A DNA stretch of 58,000 nucleotides from Adiantum capillus-veneris (lineage: Eukaryota; Streptophyta; Polypodiopsida; Polypodiales; Pteridaceae), in contig CM043966.1 of assembly GCA_014529385.2 (NCBI GenBank), positions 87,948,087 through 88,006,086 on the forward strand, written 5' to 3'. The notes below the pieces were generated by a model. It was not told the DNA's origin and searched no databases. It saw nothing but the letters and a program-made list of their open reading frames with translations. Below are positions 21,848 to 31,859 of this stretch, one piece after another (positions within the stretch are counted from its first letter, which is position 1; the number at the start of each line of letters is the position of its first letter). The position numbers and the translations under genes were made by a program.

Positions 21848-21999
21848 GTGAAATGACACAGTATTTGGTAACTGGAAAGGCGTGCACAAAAATTGCCCTG
21901 CTAAGCTTTGCCATTGGAGTTATTGTAGGGTTTAAGCTGAACAAGACATTGCGGCGAATTGCAGCGAAGTTATTGAAAGGTGTGACGAATGATGCGTGA
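21848..21999 (+). CDS. Possible terminal exon of a host gene (unrecognised membrane protein)
   Basis: A 3' splice site is plausible at 21847/21848: CTGAC branch-like motif near 21837, pyrimidine-leaning tract, then ATTGCAG. The following frame (GAA at 21850, ATG at 21853) stays open to TGA 21997-21999. It encodes about 49 residues: a short polar start (MTQYLVTGKAC), one hydrophobic stretch (IALLSFAIGVIVGF) and a basic tail (KTLRRIAAKLLKG). That looks like a single membrane anchor with a positive cytosolic end. The next ~280 bp look like an AT-rich 3' UTR. The frame is unlike the surrounding transposons, and upstream exons were not found. Intron 5' end and product are unknown. Moderate chance of being a host gene end, possibly a pseudogene. 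Confidence 0.4.
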
Positions 22000-22472
22000 T
22001 GCAGTGACAGCCGGTGAGTGCCCACCGAAGACATTTGAAGGTATTCCTCAAGAGATTTGACATTAGAAGATGGGGTTTCTGTATTTTCCCACATCATGTC
22101 AGCAACTCATTGAAATGCTGCTTTACCAATCGATTGAAAGCAATGAAATTAGTGGGCTGTATCATCCCTTGTTATAGTGGAGAGTAGAAGATAGACATGA
22201 CCTTTGAGGACTGATTCGTGTAGCCCTCCTACAAAATGGGAAAACCATTGCTTACTGTAGTGCCATTTTTGTAAAATGTAATTCGTTTATGTGCTATACA
22301 GGCACTTGGAAATTGGAGGTTATTTCTGGTGTTCTCTTGTGGCTAGCATGCTTTGAGAGAGAGTTTTCATGTCAAGACATCTTCTCGTGCGTGCATGCGT
22401 GTGAGTGTGTGTGTGTGTGTGAGAGAGAGAAGAACCAACTCGTGTGTGCACATGCGCACGCACGCACGCACG

Positions 22473-22479
<7 letters not shown>

Positions 22480-22539
<60 letters not shown>
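22480..22539. repeat. (CA)n microsatellite
   Basis: About 30 CA units preceded by (GT)n/(GA)n at 22404-22430 and a (GCAC)/(GC)n patch. Several long open frames cross it on both strands only because dinucleotide runs lack stops. Confidence 0.9.
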
Positions 22540-22542
<3 letters not shown>

Positions 22543-22936
22543 CATGTGTAGATTTGGGCTCTCTGATGCCAAGTTCACGGGCTACCATGCCCACACCCAC
22601 ACCCACACAAAGAAACCTTCGGGTTTCTGGGATGCTTATGGCAGCAAACATACTGGAAACATATGCGAGCTTGTGAGTATGCACTGGACTGCGGGTCTCC
22701 AAAGATACCAGGTGTTTGTGAAGGGTCTTGATTATCCTGCTCGTAGTGAGATTGTCTGGGTATTCTGCATGAAAAACAACAAGGTGAAGGTTGACATTGG
22801 CATTCTAAAACCATGTAAGTCAAATCATGTAAGGCTCCCAAATGAAACATAGGGATCGATTGAAAGAGGAAAGGAAAAGAATGTTTTCAACGTCTAGGAA
22901 ATGATAAAATTTCAATGTATGCCTAACTCTTTCCTT

Positions 22937-23075
22937 CTATCACCCAAGTGTGGTAGATTGGTTATGCCATTTCCCTCTTGCATAACAGGTCTTGAGTTCA
23001 ACTCTCGTCGTTGGATAGATCTTTAAGGTCTCTTGAGATAGTTTCCTACGACGTTAAAGCACTAATAAAAAGAGG
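22937..23075 (+). mobile_element. Probable tRNA-derived SINE, copy 1
   Basis: CACCCAAGTGTGGTAGATTGG near the start resembles an A box and TTGAGTTCAACTC (about 22990-23003) a B box, at tRNA-like spacing. The body ends TTTCCTACGACGTTAAAGC and an A-rich tail (AATAAAAAGAGGAAAA). Repeats of the same sequence follow at 23083 and, inverted, at 23330. Confidence 0.6.
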
Positions 23076-23082
23076 AAAATGG

Positions 23083-23138
23083 TATAACTTTCTATCACCC
23101 AAGTGTGGTAGATTGGTTATGCCATTTCCCTCTTGAAT
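23083..23138 (+). mobile_element. SINE copy 2, 5' half only
   Basis: Repeats TTCTATCACCCAAGTGTGG through TTTCCCTCTTG of copy 1, then stops matching. It lies directly behind copy 1, so it may be a tandem partial duplication. Confidence 0.6.
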
Positions 23139-23329
23139 AGAACAAAAAACCAGATAGCACATCAAGGATCATATTTTTCACTAGTACATTACCTACAAAT
23201 ATGCTGTAAAGGGTCAATATTATAAGTAGTCATATAATCCTCATGAACAAAAATCATAAAGGGAAGTGGAATACCCTTCAAATAAGTCGAAATTTGATGT
23301 TAGCCATATGCTCAACAAAAGTTACAAGC

Positions 23330-23397
23330 CCTCTTTTTTAATGTCGTAGGAAACTATCCCAAGACCGACGAGGAGAGTTGAACTCAAGACCTGTTAG
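23330..23397 (-). mobile_element. SINE copy 3, 3' half, inverted
   Basis: The minus strand reads ACAGGTCTTGAGTTCAACTC and then GATAGTTTCCTACGAC, ending in an A-rich run (AAAAAAGAGG). This matches the B-box half and tail of copy 1. Confidence 0.6.
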
Positions 23398-23449
23398 TTT
23401 TCTCTACTCATGCTCAAAAAATTCTTATCAAGATGATCTTTTTTAGGTT

Positions 23450-23722
23450 TTGGACATCCTTGTTTGTTTTGTTAATTCTTTTGACACTTTTGTGGGAAGA
23501 CTGTTGGGCTCATTTAATGTCAAAGTTCACTGTAACGATGAAAATAGTGAAATAAGGTTGGGATGTAGAGTATTTATTGAGGACAAATATATGAAGTTAC
23601 ATGGGGAGCAACATTTGGAAGGTCCCCCATCCTAGTATTGTTCCTACATATGTACGCTTGACTTCAAGGTTTCTACAACCTCGTCTAGCTATCTAGACCT
23701 TCGAACCAATAGGTGCCAAAAA
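23450..23722 (+). other. Sequence between SINE and Copia; short open frame, nothing recognised
   Basis: A 61-codon frame from a TTG codon (23450-23635) has no ATG start and no known motif. The Copia element is inserted into an A-run at 23718-23722. Confidence 0.4.
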
Positions 23723-23949
23723 TGTTGGAATTAGGGTTGCAGAGAAACACACACAGCTTGGAGAAGACGAAGGAAGCTCAAAGCACACAATGGAGAGTGT
23801 GTTACTTAGTGTGCAATAGAAAGATAGATAGCCCTAGAGTGATGGGCGTATATACAATGCACGGGGGAAAAAACCTCCTAAAGAGGGAAAAAATGCCCCG
23901 GCGGTCCTAGTGTGTTCACACACATCACTACCACATGTATATGGTAACA
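23723..23949 (-). repeat. Copia 3' LTR (left copy)
   Basis: TGTTGGAATTAGGG to GTATATGGTAACA in plus sense. It has TGTT..AACA ends, as in the right copy. Confidence 0.97.
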
Positions 23950-23960
23950 AATCCCCCCTG
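23950..23960 (-). other. Copia polypurine tract
   Basis: On the minus strand CAGGGGGGATT ends exactly at the 3' LTR. It would prime plus-strand synthesis. Confidence 0.85.
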
Positions 23961-24024
23961 GAGTGATGCGGTGAACGAGAGCTGGCACATGAGTAAAGGG
24001 AAGTGCCATGCCCTGAGGACAGGA

Positions 24025-27000
24025 TCAGTCCACAAAGGGGAGTAAGCCCAAAGCTTTGCGGAAAGCTTCAAGCTTCTCACGAGACAATGCCTTTGTGAAA
24101 AGATCTGCAAGGTTGTCCTGTGTTGGCACATAAGCCAAGCTGATCTCTCCTGCTGAGAGCCTCTCCCTGACATAGTGGTAATGCACCTCAATGTGCTTTG
24201 TGCGAGCATGAAAAACTGGGTTCCTCGCAACTGCCAATGCGCTCTGACTGTCAGTGTAGATAGTGTTGGCAGTGTCCTGTCCAACACCCAAGTCAGCCAT
24301 AAGGCGTCTGAGCCATACACACTCAACCGTAGCTGTGAAGACTGCCCTGTACTCAGCCTCACAACTCGAAGTGGCCACAGTAGGTTGCTTCTTGCTCAAC
24401 CATGATATACATGAACTGCCAAGCATGAAACAAAAACCACTTGTGGACACTCGCGTGTCAAAACAACCAGCCCAATCTGAGTCCGAAAAAGCATGTAAGT
24501 CTGGCGGCAATGATCCCCCCTTGGGATAAAACAAGCCAAGATGTAAAGTGCCACTAAGGTAGCGGAAAATCCTCTTGACAGCCTGCCAATGCTTAGACCC
24601 TGGGCTATGCATAAATCTGCTGACCTGCGAGACTGCAAACTGAATATCTGGCCTCGTGTTGCATACATAAATGAGGCAGCCAACAGCAGTTTGGTAAAGA
24701 GTGACATCAGCAGGATCGCCAGCATCATGTAGACTCAACTTCAAACCTGTTTCCATGGGAGTGGCAATAGGTTTGCAATCCTCAAGTCCAAACTTACATA
24801 GCAATGTCTCTATGTAACTTTTCTGACACAAGGCAATACCACCATCACACTGCTTGAACTGTATACCCAAGTAATGATGCAACAGCCCCAAATCTTTCAT
24901 CTTGAAAGTAGCATTCAAATCAGCCTTAAATTCAGCAATATGTCTCTCATTTGGTCCAGTGATCAGCAAATCATCAACATAAAGAACCACAATGAGAAAT
25001 ACATCATCCTCACGCTTTACATACAATGTGCTTTCTGTTGGACTGTTACGAAAGCCTCGTTTAACCAAATGAGTGTCAGCTTTCTCATACCAAGCACGAG
25101 GAGATTGCTTCAACCCATACAAAGCCTTCTTACATTTGCACACTTTGTCTTCTTGTCCTTTTATGACAAAACCGCGAGGCTGCGTTACATAAACTTCCTC
25201 AAATATGTCACCATTCAAGAAAGCAGTAACAATGTCTGATTGATGTACATCCCAACCAAAATGAGCTGCCAATGCACATAGAAAACGCACAGTAGTCATA
25301 CGACAAGTGGGAGCAAAAGTCTCTTCATAATCTATGCCTTTTTGTTGTGCATAACCCTTTGCAACAAGTTGAGCCTTATGGCGATCGATCTCACCATCCG
25401 GCTTGCGTTTCAACTTGTAAACCCACTTCGTACCAATGGCCTTTTTGCCAGGAGGCAAATCACATAAAGTCCATGTGTCATTCTCTATAAGTGCATCATA
25501 TTCTGATTTCATGGCAGCAATCCAATTTTCTGAATTCTGTGCTTCATCAAAAGACAGAGGCTCCTCAACATCATGTAAACTAGACACAGCCAAAGCATAA
25601 CAATCTGATGCATAAGATGCATGGCGAGAGCCTGAACGAGTACGACTAGATAAAGGTGCATCCAATTTACTGTCACGCAAAGTGTGCACCAGCCATTTTG
25701 GCATACCTCTAGCCTGCTCATTTTCAGCCCTTTCCTCATCAAGTACATCATGTACATCTGCATCAGTAATAGGCTGTTCTAAAACATTTTCAGAAACCCC
25801 CATAGGCTGTACATTTGCCTCATTGGAACTTACATTCGTATTTCCACCACTGAAAAGAGGCAACAAAGTGTCATAAATGTCCTGTGAGCTTACATTACTG
25901 TCTCTAGTACATGACAGCAAGGGTTGAACAGAATCTTCCACAAACACTACATCCCGTGAAACCAAAATACGTTTTGTTTGCGGATGATACAACCTGTAAC
26001 CTTTGCTTTCAGCACTATAACCAACAAAAATACATTTGACAGCCTTATCATCCAATTTTCTGCGCTGCACTTGTGGCACCAAAGCATATGCCAAACAGCC
26101 AAAAACACGCATGTGCTCAATAGAAGGTTTTCTATCATGCCATGCTTCATATGGAGTAATAGACTGCAAAGCTTTCGTAGGACACCTGTTAAGTACATAA
26201 GTGGCACACATGATGGCCTCAAGCCAAAAAGAATGCGGCAAAGCTTGACTTTTGACCATACATCGTGCCATTTCCGTTAGTGACCTGTTTTTCCTCTCAG
26301 CAACACCATTTTGCTGAGGTGTATAAGGCACTGTACATTGGTGTTTTATCCCACGACTAGCCAGAAATGCATTAAATTCATGAGACATATACTCCCCCCC
26401 TCGATCGGAACGGAGGGTGCCCATAGTACATTTTGAGACATTTTCAGCCATAGCCAAAAATTGTTTGAAGCACATAAAAACTTCGGACTTCGCTTTAAGC
26501 GGAAATACCCACGCATGCCTGGAGTAATCATCAATGAAAGTCACGAAGTACAGGTAATTGCCCAAGGACGAAGTTTGCATGGGCCCACAAACGTCACTAT
26601 GCACAAGCTGCAACCTGCATGTGGCCCTAACTGAACCATCCTTTGGAAACTTAGAACGCTGCATTTTACCCAGAATACAGCCTTCACAAACATGTTTGAT
26701 AGGTGCTTCAAGAGGCGGCAAAGAAGCAACCATATCAGATTTCTGCAAACGCAGCAAACTGGCAAAATTCAGATGACCAAAACGTGCATGCCAAAGTTTT
26801 GCATCTGAAATAGCCCTTGAATCTGCAACAGCATTTGCAAAATTTTGTCCACACTTGTCATACAAAGTGAGCTTATACAGCCCACGGCACAAAAGCCCAG
26901 ATGCAACAATTTCATCACCAAAACTGAGATCATGAACTGTACATCTGTCATCCACAAATTTGACTACAAGTCCAAGTCTAGCAAGTGCGGATACAGACAA

Positions 27001-28311
27001 TAGATTCTTCTTGATCCCAGGTACATAAAGTGCATCAACAAGTGTGAAGGAACTGCCATTAGCAGCAGTGAGCACAATCTTTCCAACTCCCTGAACTGGA
27101 TAAGAGGCGTTGTTGGCACAAGTGACTGAATTCCCATGAGGGACAGACTCGAGAGAGGTAAACAATTCACGATGTGAGGTAATGTGCTTTGTAGCACCAC
27201 TGTCGAAATACCACACATGTGAATCTGCAGCAACTGACAAGCATGCATCATGGACAGCAGGATTGTAAGTGCACTCTGCGCTAAAAGCCCATTCTGCATC
27301 AACATCAGCATCACAATCTCCTTTCACAGAAGACTCAACAATGGCTGCATTTGTAGTGGAACCAGCATTTGCAGTGGAACCACCCTCTTTCTTCTTAGCC
27401 TCTTTGGCCTTCAACTTAGGACACGACTTGATCAAGTGATCATTGGCTTTACAATAATGGCAACGCATCTTCTTTTTGCCCTTATCACCAGAATTGCCAG
27501 ACGAAGTGCTGCCAGCAGAAGCATTAGGAACAGAAATTTTGCCACTCGCAGCAGAACCATAAGAAGTGGCTGCATTACTGTTACCACCCTTTCTTTGAGA
27601 AGCAATAAAAGCCTGTTCAACTGCACGCTGCCTAGTCCTGTTTTTTCTAGAAAGTGACTCTTGCAATAGCAATGTGCATAATGCATCAAACTTGACAACT
27701 TCAGGATTTCCTTGGGTCATCAGTCTCCAAGTACTAGCAAAAGTCTGGTAGGAATCTGGTAAGGCATCAAGAACAGTCTGCACAAGGGAACTGTCAGAAA
27801 TGACTTCACCTGCAGAAATGAGTTGCTCATTGATATCCTTGACACTAGCAAGGAAAGTGTCCATATCATCTTCCTCATGCATAATCTTCGACTCTAGCTC
27901 TTTACGCAGCAAAGCAATTTTAGCCTCATTGCGGCTTGCATAAAGACCTGCTAGAATATCCCAAGCCTGTTTTGTAGATTTTGCTGAACGGATGTGAGGA
28001 ATAATGGTGCGCTTCACAGACAACGCAATCAATGCATGAGCCTGCGCATCCTTAACATCCCAACGAGCTTGTTCTGCTGTAGGCAAAACAACTCTAACAG
28101 CTGCAATCCTTGCAGCAAGACCTGCAACATCCTCAACATCGCCTACATCTTCAGAACCAGGACGTACATCAATGCCCTGCACAATGTTCCAGACACCTTT
28201 TGACACAAGAACATGTTGCATCATATAAGCCCACATAGGGTAGTTGTCCCCATCCAACCTGTCCTCAGCAGCAAACATCTTGAACACATCTGTGTTGTTG
28301 TTGTCAGCCAT
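24025..28311 (-). CDS. Copia Gag-Pol polyprotein, intact (1428 aa)
   Basis: Makes the proteins that copy and integrate the element. The start chosen is ATG 28311 (MADNNNTDVF); the upstream extension has no ATG. Domains in order: UBN2-type gag (~20-230); CCHC knuckle (284-297, CHYCKANDHLIKSC); aspartic protease with DSGA (370-373); integrase HHCC zinc site (~508-545), then catalytic D573, D636 and E672 in a D-x62-D-x35-E array; GKGY-type C-terminal region; reverse transcriptase (~930-1170) with DIVTAFLNG and YVDD (1111-1114); RNase H (~1275-1410) with DSDW, SSCEAEY and YTDSQ. Length is typical for the family, and no stop or frameshift was found. The protein is expected in cytoplasmic particles, with the integration complex nuclear. 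Family assignment is secure; activity is inferred. Confidence 0.97.
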   Translation of the reverse strand: MADNNNTDVFKMFAAEDRLDGDNYPMWAYMMQHVLVSKGVWNIVQGIDVRPGSEDVGDVEDVAGLAARIAAVRVVLPTAEQARWDVKDAQAHALIALSVKRTIIPHIRSAKSTKQAWDILAGLYASRNEAKIALLRKELESKIMHEEDDMDTFLASVKDINEQLISAGEVISDSSLVQTVLDALPDSYQTFASTWRLMTQGNPEVVKFDALCTLLLQESLSRKNRTRQRAVEQAFIASQRKGGNSNAATSYGSAASGKISVPNASAGSTSSGNSGDKGKKKMRCHYCKANDHLIKSCPKLKAKEAKKKEGGSTANAGSTTNAAIVESSVKGDCDADVDAEWAFSAECTYNPAVHDACLSVAADSHVWYFDSGATKHITSHRELFTSLESVPHGNSVTCANNASYPVQGVGKIVLTAANGSSFTLVDALYVPGIKKNLLSVSALARLGLVVKFVDDRCTVHDLSFGDEIVASGLLCRGLYKLTLYDKCGQNFANAVADSRAISDAKLWHARFGHLNFASLLRLQKSDMVASLPPLEAPIKHVCEGCILGKMQRSKFPKDGSVRATCRLQLVHSDVCGPMQTSSLGNYLYFVTFIDDYSRHAWVFPLKAKSEVFMCFKQFLAMAENVSKCTMGTLRSDRGGEYMSHEFNAFLASRGIKHQCTVPYTPQQNGVAERKNRSLTEMARCMVKSQALPHSFWLEAIMCATYVLNRCPTKALQSITPYEAWHDRKPSIEHMRVFGCLAYALVPQVQRRKLDDKAVKCIFVGYSAESKGYRLYHPQTKRILVSRDVVFVEDSVQPLLSCTRDSNVSSQDIYDTLLPLFSGGNTNVSSNEANVQPMGVSENVLEQPITDADVHDVLDEERAENEQARGMPKWLVHTLRDSKLDAPLSSRTRSGSRHASYASDCYALAVSSLHDVEEPLSFDEAQNSENWIAAMKSEYDALIENDTWTLCDLPPGKKAIGTKWVYKLKRKPDGEIDRHKAQLVAKGYAQQKGIDYEETFAPTCRMTTVRFLCALAAHFGWDVHQSDIVTAFLNGDIFEEVYVTQPRGFVIKGQEDKVCKCKKALYGLKQSPRAWYEKADTHLVKRGFRNSPTESTLYVKREDDVFLIVVLYVDDLLITGPNERHIAEFKADLNATFKMKDLGLLHHYLGIQFKQCDGGIALCQKSYIETLLCKFGLEDCKPIATPMETGLKLSLHDAGDPADVTLYQTAVGCLIYVCNTRPDIQFAVSQVSRFMHSPGSKHWQAVKRIFRYLSGTLHLGLFYPKGGSLPPDLHAFSDSDWAGCFDTRVSTSGFCFMLGSSCISWLSKKQPTVATSSCEAEYRAVFTATVECVWLRRLMADLGVGQDTANTIYTDSQSALAVARNPVFHARTKHIEVHYHYVRERLSAGEISLAYVPTQDNLADLFTKALSREKLEAFRKALGLLPFVD

Positions 28312-28660
28312 GGTAAATGCTGCACCTGATGTGAAAACTGCCCGAAAATAGGAGAAATGGAGCGGGAACAACTTGTGCTATATAGCACAAACCGTAGAAG
28401 ACTATAAGGCACCTGTTATGCAGAAAACGGCACTGACAGAAAATCTGCACAAAATGACGAAATAGCCTGTGCAGTACTGCCCGTAGTGGAAACGGAGGCC
28501 GAAATGAGGCCAAATCAAAATTCTGAGCAGACCGAGCTCTTCGAGCTCGTCCCAAAATATTTGTCGACCTGCGAACGCTTGCCAAAGCTCACTGAAATCG
28601 GAGAAAGTGAGCAGGCGTGTGCTGGAGCAGCTGGCGACTAAGCCCGGGAGGACGTGACCT

Positions 28661-28672
28661 GCTCTGATACCA
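28661..28672 (-). other. Copia primer-binding site
   Basis: TGGTATCAGAGC on the minus strand, two bases inside the 5' LTR. Complementary to initiator tRNA-Met. Confidence 0.95.
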
Positions 28673-28674
28673 AT

Positions 28675-28901
28675 TGTTGGAATTAGGGTTGCAGAGAAAC
28701 ACACACAGCTTGGAGAAGACGAAGGAAGCTCAAAGCACACAATGGAGAGTGTGTTACTTAGTGTGCAATAGAAAGATAGATAGCCCTAGAGTGATGGGCG
28801 TATATACAATGCACGGGGGAAAAAACCTCCTAAAGAGGGAAAAAATGCCCCGGCGGTCCTAGTGTGTTCACACACATCACTACCACATGTATATGGTAAC
28901 A
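28675..28901 (-). repeat. Copia 5' LTR (right copy) with promoter
   Basis: Same 227 bp as the left LTR. On the minus strand a TATA-like TGTATATACG lies near 28797-28808 and would drive transcription toward lower coordinates. Confidence 0.95.
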
Positions 28902-28906
28902 AAAAA

Positions 28907-29781
28907 CCTCCGTTCTAGTCAACTTTTGCAAGCCTTATAGTTATGCACCGGCTCACCCCACAACCGTGCTCATACACTAACCTTAGGACTTCATTTTTCT
29001 CTCTCTTTATGCCTCCCCTTGATGTCTTTGGAAAGAATATACTACACACACACACACACACACACACACACCCAAACCCCTATCTAGGTATATATACACA
29101 TAAATTTGTACACAAAAATAGTTCTTTGTGTGTGTGTGTGTGTGTGTGTGTGCATATATATGTGTATATCTGGTTTTTAAACTCATAGCATGGCAAAACG
29201 TTCTACTCACATGGTTTCCTTGTAGGGTAGCTGGACAAAACAACGTTCTCTACCTTGCACACTCAAACAATCCTACTCAATGATTAGATCAGTAATCTAA
29301 GTTAATTTTTCCATTTCTTACAGTACAATCTAATATATGTAAACAAATTGTTCCTGACCCCCACAACACATCAACATTATGCTAACCAAGCAAGATTACT
29401 TGGGGTCCAAAAGAGATGTTTTAAGGATCACCCATTCTAAGGGATTAGGGACTAATGTCCTATTTAAAGAGAACAACGACAATTATTGTAATTAGTGTGG
29501 ATAGCTTTGTATGGGCTTCTTTATAGGGATGAATTAGGGATTCTATTTGAGTTCTCTCTCTCCCTCTCTCCCTCTCTCTCTCTCTCTCTCATCATGGTAG
29601 TGACCCTACCCCTCTATTAGTGTTCATTACCTCAGCTTAGCCTAGAGTGGTTGAAAATCCATGTTAGTTGGTTTCAAGCCAAGTTTAAAGGAAGAGAAAA
29701 ATACTTGAAAATAGTTCAAAAATCTTGCAACTTTGCAAATTATTTTTTAGTCTTTTTAGTTTGTACCTTTACAAGGAGAGG

Positions 29782-29848
<67 letters not shown>

Positions 29849-30700
29849 CCCCCCCCCAAAAAAAAACTAGAAACTATATATAGTGCATGTCATACAAAAG
29901 TTCCATACGGAGGAGAGCCGACATTTTTTCTCCCTAAGGAACGGAAACGGTGCCTTGCCACGGAGTAGCAAACACATAGATATGGAGATTTGGATGTAGA
30001 TGAAAAGCCTTTATGTTTTATTGATATAGTTTTGTCGGATACTCTCGTTCTTGATTTTCTACCGTGACTATGGACTGCTCTAACCAATTCATTTTTCAAC
30101 TTGCAAGTGGGAAGACTTTGTCTTTGCTCCTGCATTGGTAGCTCTGACCACTAGCCAAAAGCATCCTTCTTCCACTTTGGTGTATCATATGTGGAGAGTC
30201 CTACACCACGAATTTTTGAGCGAGATGCCATTCTCCCGTCTTTGGCATGGGATCTTCCCAAGGATGATTTTGACCCATGTTTGAATCAAGCAAAGTGAAC
30301 AATCTAAATCTCTTAGATTTTCATAGGTGCCTCATCAATGGAGTACCTTGTTTGCCCTCTTAAGAAGGTTGGTTCTTCTCGATTAATCTCAATTTCAAGC
30401 TCGACTTCAGTGCCTTCGTCTTGATCAATACAAGTTTCTAAATCCATTAGCATGATAATTGGGATAATCCCTCACATCCAAGACCCTTGAAGCTACTAGT
30501 TTCTTAGCTTCCCATCTCTCATGTGATTCATTCTCTTTAGTGGTCACCCAGAGAGCCATTTTTATCCCCCTCTATGATGACAATCCTAGAAATCCCTCTG
30601 CAACCTAATGAAGGATGACTCATACTAGAGGGATCAGATTCCTCATCCACATTTTTTTTTCATTGGTGGAAGATATTCCCTTTTTCTGGTCCACATCCCA
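28907..30700. other. No gene recognised; microsatellites
   Basis: AT-rich unique-looking sequence with (CA)n at 29044-29070, (TG)n at 29127-29151 (together an inverted pair) and (CT)n-C11-A9 at 29786-29866. A few 40-60 codon open stretches (for example 30168-30298) lack starts and domains. I could not assign any function. Confidence 0.5.
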
Positions 30701-30719
30701 CATGGAAAGGCTAATTGTA

Positions 30720-30960
30720 TTCACACTCATAGAGACAACCTTTATAGCTACTCCTCTCTTTGGTCAGCATCTCATCATAAGCATCAAAAAAATACCCAAC
30801 CCCTTCGGTTTTTGCTTCATCATCATCCTCTAATTGACCTTGTAGACCCATCTAGCTATCCATAGCCTTCGTTTCATCCTTCTCTACAAAGCTACAAACC
30901 AATTGCACTGCAAAAACACTTTCCACCGTTATCTTCATGATCAAAGTCATCAACATGGTG
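30720..30960 (-). repeat. Copy of a retroelement segment repeated at 37060-37275
   Basis: Blocks such as CTACTCCTCTCTTTG, CCCAACCCCTT(C/T)GGTT, TGCTTCATCATCATCCTCT and AAACCAATTGCACTGCAA occur in the same order and orientation in both places. In the second place the minus strand encodes an acidic stretch (DLQGQSEDDDEARTKG). Confidence 0.8.
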
Positions 30961-31118
30961 CCGCATAGCACCCTCAACTACATATCTTCTTCCACGTGCT
31001 TTGGCACCTCAACCTTCTCTTCTTTCACATTGGCTATCACCACATTATCAGACACACAATAATGCATCTTTATGCTTACCAACACAGGATCGTCTGAATC
31101 TGTTCCTCGCCATAGGAT

Positions 31119-31164
31119 TGTCAAAGTCGACGATGCGGAAGCGTAGAGAGAAAGGGGAGTGAGC

Positions 31165-31238
<74 letters not shown>

Positions 31239-31438
31239 AAGAGAGAGAGTCTCCTGAACCAATCGACCTTGGCGATAACTGAATGTGTATACAATGGAGG
31301 CAAGGGGTTGCTTATATAGCAATCCCAGTAAATTGCCCTACCCAAGACTTTGACAAATAAGTAAAATAAATACCTAAAAGCCAAACTAAATAATGGGATC
31401 ACATTGGGTAGTTCACTTGAGATGCCTAAACTTTAACA
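31119..31438 (-). repeat. E5 3' LTR (left copy)
   Basis: TGTCAAAGTCGACGATGCGG to AAACTTTAACA. (AG)n at 31168-31237. The minus-strand TATA box CTATATAAG is at 31311-31319. Confidence 0.92.
31168..31237. repeat. (AG)n microsatellite in the E5 3' LTR
   Basis: About 35 units. Its partner in the other LTR (33231-33326) is about 48 units, so the tract has changed length since insertion. Confidence 0.95.
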
Positions 31439-31859
31439 CCCTCTTTGCAGCTCGTAGTGAACATCGATAGTGAGACCAAGTCAATGTAGAAGCTACCATG
31501 GACACCCCAATAGTGGCCACCAATTGGATACACCTTGCTGTTGCTCTCCTCAACTTTGTACCTGAAAGTAATGCATCCTGAGCATCGGTTGCCTTTATAG
31601 AAACGTTGAACTGTAGACCACACTACGTCCAATAATCCCCATTCGTGAACTATGAACACATCACGTCCAAAATATAAAACTCCAAGAGAATGAGCTGTTG
31701 GAACACATACTGTCCATAATCTAACCGACAACAATCAATTAGCTAGCCCATCCATAGCGTTTTAGAAGTCTGATTGGTTCCTTGTCAGATGCATGTGCAT
31801 TGAACTCCGGCCTACGGGTCCAAACACGAATAACTTGAACTCCAACACAAGGGTCCAAA

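Larger units (their letters stand above)
23723..28901 (-). mobile_element. Complete Ty1/copia retrotransposon, apparently recent
   Basis: 5179-bp element: LTRs 23723-23949 and 28675-28901 (227 bp each, identical as I read them), PBS 28661-28672, purine tract beside the left LTR (23950-23960 on the complement), 5-bp duplication AAAAA (23718-23722, 28902-28906) and one uninterrupted gag-pol frame. The domain order protease, integrase, RT, RNase H is that of Copia. Identical LTRs and an intact frame suggest an insertion too recent to have gathered mutations. Confidence 0.97.

Noticed and set aside
22289-22852. 187-codon frame with a Thr-His run
   Set aside because: Open mainly because of the (CA)n tract; flanking residues show no domain and the region looks like UTR or intergenic.
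28674-28862. A 62-codon frame repeated at 23713-23910
   Set aside because: It is the Copia LTR read on the opposite strand, duplicated because LTRs are copies.
30168-30298. Open stretch of 43 codons that reads like protein
   Set aside because: A second frame is open over the same bases, there is no start or splice signal, and no motif is recognised.
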